A stretch of DNA of 64,000 bases from Ruminococcaceae bacterium UBA7212 (GTDB lineage: Bacteria; Bacillota; Clostridia; Oscillospirales; Acutalibacteraceae). The stretch is from NCBI GenBank assembly GCA_002490525.1, contig DKUE01000019.1:91273-155272 (forward strand). The letters run 5' to 3'. The position numbers and the translations under genes were made by a program. Shown one piece after another: positions 59,886-64,000 of the stretch (its first letter is position 1; each line of letters opens with the position of its first letter). The notes under the pieces were generated by a model. That model was not told the DNA's origin. It searched no databases and worked only from the letters and a program-made list of their open reading frames with translations.

Positions 59886-61646
59886 TTGGCGGCATTAAAT
59901 GAAGACTTTCTTTCCGAACTGCGAACACTGGCAGATATTGAATCCACGGTGTCCGCCTATGTGCCGCTTAAACGCCGCGGACGGATTTTGACCGGAATTT
60001 GCCCGTTCCATAATGAAAAAACACCTTCTTTTACGGTGTATCCCGAAACGCAGTCCTACTATTGCTTCGGGTGCGGCAGCGGCGGAGACGTCATTACATT
60101 TATTAAGAATATTGAAAATTTAGATTATATCGAATCGGTACGCTATCTCGCGGAGCGCGTCGGCATGTCTATGCCGCAGGAGCGGTTTCAGTCCGATCTG
60201 TACGAAAAACGTCGCCGCATGTTCGAGGCGAACCGCTTGGCGGCGCGTTTCTTTCACGCCGCTCTGTATTCTCCCGAAGGGAAAGCAGGCTTACAGTATC
60301 TCTACAACCGTGGGCTCAGCGATGCGACTATACGAAAATTCGGTCTCGGCTATGCGCCGGCAGGCTGGGATAAACTACGGAATTTCATGCGTCAGCAGGG
60401 CTTTACCGATTTAGAGCTTTATGAAGCAAATTTACTGCGCGTGCGTGATAAAAACGGTAAAAAGCATTATTACGATGCGTTTGTAGACCGTGCTATGTTT
60501 CCCGTGCTCGATTTGCGCGGTAACGTGCTTGCATTCAGCGGCAGGGCGCTGACAAGCGATGCGCAGAGAAAATATGTCAACACCAGTGATACGCTGATTT
60601 ATAAAAAAGGCGAAAATATTTTTGCTTTGAATTTCGCAAAGAAGACCGCAAAGGATTTTTTGATTCTCTGCGAGGGCAATTTGGATGTGATTTCTTTGCA
60701 CCAGGCGGGGTTTGACAATGCCGTGGCGGGCTTGGGCACGGCACTTACGGAACGGCAGGTTGCACTGCTTGCGCGGTATACGGGTGCGGTTTACCTTTGC
60801 TACGATGCCGATGAAGCGGGGCAAAAGGCGGCGCAGAAAGCACTGCGCCTGTTTGAAAGTACGACCTTGCGCGTCAAGGTGATTCATTTGGAAGGCGGTA
60901 AAGACCCTGATGAGATTTTAAAAAAATTCGGTGCGGGGCGATTTAAGTCGCTGCTGGAGGGCGCGGCAAACGATGTGGAATACCGCATTTTGCGCGCACG
61001 CGATGGGATAGATGTCACCACCGATGACGGTAAAACCCGATTTTTGGCGGCGGCATGTGCGGTACTTGCAGAGCTTCACAGTCCTGTGGAACTGGACGTT
61101 TACGCCGCGCGACTTTCCGAAGAACTCGGCGTTTCAAAGGATGCCATTTTAGCGCAAACGAAGAACATTACAAAAAACCGCAGTCGCTATACAGAAAAGC
61201 ACATTCTGCGCGAGGTACAGAGTTTTGAAAAAAAGGCGGATAAAGCAATCAACATCGTCAATCCCGAGCGTGCGCGGCATATGCGCGCCGCCAAAGCGGA
61301 AGAGCTGCTTTGTGCGTCTTTGATGCATAATCCGGAGTTTTTCAGTCAAATTAAGGAAGAAATCACCGCGCAGGATTTCATAACTTCCTTTAATGCGCGT
61401 GTGTTTTCGGAAATTGCCGCACAGCTGATCCGAAACGGTATGTTTTCCATTTCTGCGGCGGCAGGATTTTCATCGGAGGAAATCGGTGCAATCGCACGGA
61501 TTCAGACCTTGATTCCGCAACTTGCCAACACGCTTGCGGAGTGCAGGGACTGTATAAAAGTAATCTTAGAGGAAAAAGCTAAGACGGCGAAGGGTGCACC
61601 GTCTGAACTTTCCGATGAAGATTTTTTGAAACTGTTTCAAAATTAA
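59886..61646 (+). CDS. dnaG: DNA primase
   Basis: The 586-residue primase makes RNA primers at the replication fork. Its zinc site is C39-x2-H42 ... C60-x2-C63 (CPFHNEKTPSFTVYP ... YYCFGCG), and the TOPRIM part has LCEGNLDVISLHQAGFDNAVAGLGTALT and CYDADEAGQKAA. The C-terminal helicase-binding part is at about 430-586. The start is a TTG at 59886 with GAGGTGAT before it. It lies between dgt and rpoD, the classic macromolecular synthesis operon. Confidence 0.97.
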   Translation: MAALNEDFLSELRTLADIESTVSAYVPLKRRGRILTGICPFHNEKTPSFTVYPETQSYYCFGCGSGGDVITFIKNIENLDYIESVRYLAERVGMSMPQERFQSDLYEKRRRMFEANRLAARFFHAALYSPEGKAGLQYLYNRGLSDATIRKFGLGYAPAGWDKLRNFMRQQGFTDLELYEANLLRVRDKNGKKHYYDAFVDRAMFPVLDLRGNVLAFSGRALTSDAQRKYVNTSDTLIYKKGENIFALNFAKKTAKDFLILCEGNLDVISLHQAGFDNAVAGLGTALTERQVALLARYTGAVYLCYDADEAGQKAAQKALRLFESTTLRVKVIHLEGGKDPDEILKKFGAGRFKSLLEGAANDVEYRILRARDGIDVTTDDGKTRFLAAACAVLAELHSPVELDVYAARLSEELGVSKDAILAQTKNITKNRSRYTEKHILREVQSFEKKADKAINIVNPERARHMRAAKAEELLCASLMHNPEFFSQIKEEITAQDFITSFNARVFSEIAAQLIRNGMFSISAAAGFSSEEIGAIARIQTLIPQLANTLAECRDCIKVILEEKAKTAKGAPSELSDEDFLKLFQN

Positions 61647-61691
61647 CTTGTCGGATTCGGCAAGTGAATACATATATGTGAAGGAGAAAGT

Positions 61692-62789
61692 ATGGATAAC
61701 ACGGAGAAAAAAACATCTGTTTCTTCCTTGTTGGAACGTGGCAAGGCAACGGGTAAGCTGACGACGCAGGAAATCGATGCCGTCATCTTGGAAATGGATT
61801 TCGACATGGATGAGCTGGACAAGCTGTACGAAACCATTGAGGCACAGAATATTGAAATCATTGACGACATGAATGATTCCATGCTCGAAGAATTGAATTT
61901 CGATTCTGAACTGCCGAAGGGGCAGGAAGTTGCCGCGGCGGTTGCGGACAATCGCAATGTTGCCATGGACGACCCTGTTAAGGTTTATTTGAAGGAGATC
62001 GGACGTGTGCCGCTGCTGACACCTGAAGAGGAAATAGAGTTGGCAATCCGTATCGGTGATAACGACCAGCAGGCGAAACAGCGCTTGGCTGAGGCAAATT
62101 TACGTTTGGTTGTCAGTATAGCCAAGCGTTATGTCGGGCGCGGTATGCAGTTTTTGGATTTGATTCAGGAAGGCAACTTGGGATTAATTAAAGCGGTGGA
62201 TAAATTTGATTATACCAAAGGCTTTAAATTTTCAACTTATGCAACATGGTGGATTCGTCAGGCAATTACCCGTGCAATTGCCGACCAGGCGCGTACTATC
62301 CGAATCCCCGTGCATATGGTGGAAACCATTAACAAGGTAAAAAAAACCAACAGCCAGCTGCTTCATAAAAACGGGCGCGACCCGACGGCGGAAGAAATTG
62401 CCGCAGAGCTGGATATGTCCGTAGAGAAGGTACGTGAAATTTTACGCGTGTCGCAGGAACCCGTGTCTTTGGAAACGCCGATTGGCGAAGAGGAAGACAG
62501 CCACCTCGGCGACTTCATTCCCGATGATGATGCGTTAGCGCCTGCAGATGCGGCTTCCATGCTGTTGTTAAAAGAACAGCTGAACGAGGTGCTCAAAACC
62601 TTAACCATGCGCGAGGCAAAGGTGCTGGCACTGCGTTTCGGTTTGGAGGACGGGCATCCGCGTACTTTAGAAGAGGTTGGCAGTGAATTCGGTGTCACTC
62701 GCGAGCGCATCCGTCAGATTGAAGCGAAAGCGCTTCGCAAGCTTCGCCATCCCAGCCGCAGTAAAAAACTGAAGGATTTCTTAGATTAA
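61692..62789 (+). CDS. rpoD: Primary sigma factor (sigma-70)
   Basis: The 365-residue protein is the housekeeping sigma: a short region 1.1, region 1.2 DPVKVYLKEIGRVPLLTPEEE, region 2 with NLRLVVSIAKRYVGRGMQFLDLIQEGNLGLIKAVDKFDYTKGFKFSTYATWWIRQAI-type core (the -10 recognition helix), region 3, and region 4.2 VTRERIRQIEAKALRKLRH. It fits the -35/-10 promoters seen throughout the window. GAAGGAG precedes the ATG. It lies 46 bp after dnaG and closes the cluster. Confidence 0.98.
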   Translation: MDNTEKKTSVSSLLERGKATGKLTTQEIDAVILEMDFDMDELDKLYETIEAQNIEIIDDMNDSMLEELNFDSELPKGQEVAAAVADNRNVAMDDPVKVYLKEIGRVPLLTPEEEIELAIRIGDNDQQAKQRLAEANLRLVVSIAKRYVGRGMQFLDLIQEGNLGLIKAVDKFDYTKGFKFSTYATWWIRQAITRAIADQARTIRIPVHMVETINKVKKTNSQLLHKNGRDPTAEEIAAELDMSVEKVREILRVSQEPVSLETPIGEEEDSHLGDFIPDDDALAPADAASMLLLKEQLNEVLKTLTMREAKVLALRFGLEDGHPRTLEEVGSEFGVTRERIRQIEAKALRKLRHPSRSKKLKDFLD

Positions 62790-62820
62790 CAGGGAGCACA
62801 TCTCTTGTAATGTGTGACTG

Positions 62821-62881
62821 CACCGTAATTACGGTGAATACCGATGGTAGCATATCCCCCCGATTATTTAATCGGGGGGAT
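62821..62881. repeat. Two perfect palindromes after rpoD
   Basis: CACCGTAATTACGGTG (62821-62836) is a perfect 16-bp palindrome. ATCCCCCCGATTA (62854-62866) is a 13-bp complement of TAATCGGGGGGAT (62869-62881) with almost no loop. No T-run follows on either side, so it is not a normal terminator. It may be the edge of a small element, since the broken gene begins just after it. Confidence 0.75.
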
Positions 62882-62899
62882 TCTGAAAAGGATATAATT

Positions 62900-63379
62900 A
62901 TGAAAGCCAAAAGAGTTTTGAAAACTGTGTTATGCATCGTTTTGGCGCTGGCGATTGTTGCGGGAGACGCGCGCACAGCTTGAACTGTCATACATACTTG
63001 GCAATCACGATTATTGGCTTCCCTATTTTGTAGACTGCTGGGAAATACCCTTCACACGCAAAATGCACAACAGATTTGTAGAATATACATATGCAGAATC
63101 TCCGTGGACACACAAGGTTGTTAACGGATATCACTTTATTGCTGTCAGCCCTGATTCAGGGACATGAAGGGCGGCGCATATTCCGATAAGACGCTTCAGT
63201 GGGCGGAGGAGCAGATTCAAGCGGCTGTTGCCGACAATCCTACACTGCCTGTATTTGTTCTTACGCATCACAATCCCGAAGGTACAATTTATATGAGCAG
63301 GGACAACGGATGTGAAAATCTTGATGCATTCGGGAACGAGAGTCTACCGCAAACAGCACAGCTTGAAATAAAATACTAA
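62900..63379 (+). pseudogene. Broken metallophosphoesterase (calcineurin-like) gene
   Basis: An ATG at 62900 starts a signal peptide (KAKRVLKTVLCIVLALAIVAG) that soon ends in a stop at about 62984. A second frame overlaps and gives YILGNHDYWLPYF, the GNHD motif of calcineurin-like phosphoesterases, ending at about 63167. A third frame continues with LQWAEEQIQAAVADNPTLPVFVLTHHNPEGTIYMS, with the later H-x-H-like part, and stops at 63379. The first motif (D-x-H) and GDxxD are missing, so there is an internal deletion plus at least two frame changes. It would act outside the membrane when intact. Confidence 0.85.
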
Positions 63380-63638
63380 GAAAATAAAGGCATGGCTGTA
63401 AAAATTTTCTTTGGGTAAAAGAGAAGTCCGTTTTGAAAATCGGCAATGCGCACAAAATTTTTCTGACTTTTTGTGCACTTTCTATCTTGCTATGCGTTTT
63501 CTATCACAAGATATGGCGCTTAAAATCTAAAAAACGAAAAAAATTTCTATATATTGTATTTTTCTCTTGCAATCTCCAACAAGATGTAGTATGATAGACG
63601 AGCATCGAAAAATGATTATGTGAAAAACGGAGAGAGCA
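63380..63638 (+). promoter_or_regulatory. nrdD promoter region with two NrdR-like boxes
   Basis: The promoter is TTGCAA (63567-63572), 17 bp, TATGAT (63590-63595). One box, CAACAAGATGTAGTAT (63577-63592), lies in the spacer and -10; the other, TCACAAGATATGGCGC (63504-63519), is 73 bp upstream, about seven turns. Both keep the C-W-A-x-A-T-x-T-W-G core of NrdR sites, the upstream one with one change. NrdR represses ribonucleotide reductase genes. A TATCTTG ... CAAGATA inverted repeat (63483-63513) overlaps the first box. Nothing else is seen from 63380 to 63480. Confidence 0.75.
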
Positions 63639-64000
63639 ATGAAGATTATTAAGCGAAACGGCTCGGAGGAAACCTTTGAGCGTCAAAAAATCAAGAATGC
63701 GATCGCAAAAGCGAACAACGAAACCGAGGGCGCAAAGGAATTGACCGAACGCCAAATTGATTATATTTCCTTAGTGATTGAGGATTATATCAATGACATC
63801 GGCCGTGCGTTAACAGTGGAAGAAGTACAGGAGCTTGTCGAAACACACATCATTTTGCAGGGGGCGCCCGAAACCGCAAAGCGGTATATTCGTTACCGCT
63901 TTACCCGTAATTTGGCGCGTGTTGCCAATACCACCGACAATCAAATTCTCTCTTTGATTGAGTGTAACAACGAAGAGGTAAAACAGGAAAATTCCAATAA
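63639..64000 (+). CDS. nrdD: Anaerobic ribonucleotide reductase (class III), 5' part
   Basis: The visible 120 residues start with an ATP-cone: IIKRNGSEETFERQKIKNAIAKAN ... LVETHIILQGAPETAKRYIRYRFTR, then ILSLIECNNEEVKQENSN, the start of the NrdD catalytic part (here with the typical ENxN pattern). The enzyme makes deoxyribonucleotides without oxygen using a glycyl radical and an NrdG activase, which are both beyond the window. ACGGAGAGAGC precedes the ATG at 63639. The assignment to NrdD, not NrdR (which also has an ATP-cone), rests on the absence of the N-terminal zinc site. Confidence 0.9.
   Translation, partial: MKIIKRNGSEETFERQKIKNAIAKANNETEGAKELTERQIDYISLVIEDYINDIGRALTVEEVQELVETHIILQGAPETAKRYIRYRFTRNLARVANTTDNQILSLIECNNEEVKQENSN

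Noticed and set aside
1..64000. CRISPR arrays, tRNA or rRNA genes, prophage
   Set aside because: No regular repeats with spacers, no tRNA-like cloverleaf or rRNA stretch and no integrase, capsid or tail genes were recognised by reading; a dedicated scan was not possible.

Overview
The window looks like chromosomal DNA from an anaerobic, probably gut-associated member of the Clostridia (Ruminococcaceae/Oscillospiraceae-like). The evidence is strong AGGAGG-type ribosome binding sites, -35/-10 promoters with 17-bp spacers, Firmicutes gene sets (DnaD/DnaI, AddAB, PcrA, type III CoaX, BlaI/M56, YhgE/Pip), a class III (anaerobic) ribonucleotide reductase and many intracellular glycosidases. No rRNA, tRNA, CRISPR array, prophage or complete insertion sequence was seen. 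The assignment is inferred from gene content, not from a database search.

Layout. (1) 1-13450 is a glycan-use locus: a divergent AraC regulator, a lipoprotein, GH39, GH20-like and GH3 glycosidases without signal peptides, two GPH-type sugar symporters, two alpha/beta hydrolases and an SGNH esterase. The picture is import of oligosaccharides followed by trimming inside the cell and deacylation, with no secreted depolymerase. (2) 13541-18614 (minus) holds thioredoxin, an FMN reductase, a PyrB fused to the PyrI zinc domain, and the dnaI-dnaD-nth-xre cluster. (3) 18823-27847 holds a membrane-anchored pseudo-GDPD protein, a sugar-type MFS transporter, an ECF S component plus CoaX (pantothenate uptake and use), a secreted anchored protein, and a YhgE/Pip operon with a perfect palindromic operator. 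(4) 28121-31976 is a methyltransferase-nitrilase-GH2 operon.

(5) 32001-33750 is the most novel part: two DUF2589-type genes divergent from a small ADP-ribosyltransferase with a complete R-S-ExE active site. (6) 33747-35548 is an ABC-F ribosome-protection gene behind a leader peptide and attenuator. (7) 35574-41690 holds a DivIVA-like coiled-coil protein, a lone fumarase beta subunit, PcrA and a beta-helix/PDZ protein. (8) 41711-44345 is a decayed repeat cluster and an M56/BlaI sensor-repressor pair with two operators. (9) 44361-49462 holds RodA, TsaE-TsaB-RpiB, Upp, a deoxyinosine glycosylase and a cell-wall amidase.

(10) 49533-57794 is a GH27 alpha-galactosidase followed by addB-addA. (11) 57804-62789 holds rpmE, yigZ, dgt, dnaG and rpoD (macromolecular synthesis cluster). 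(12) 62821-64000 holds palindromes, a broken metallophosphoesterase gene, and the start of nrdD preceded by two NrdR-like boxes.

The strongest candidates for an undescribed system are the DUF2589 pair with the ADP-ribosyltransferase, and secondarily the pseudo-GDPD protein and the PyrB-zinc-domain fusion. Functions are read from motifs in the sequence; no homology search was run.
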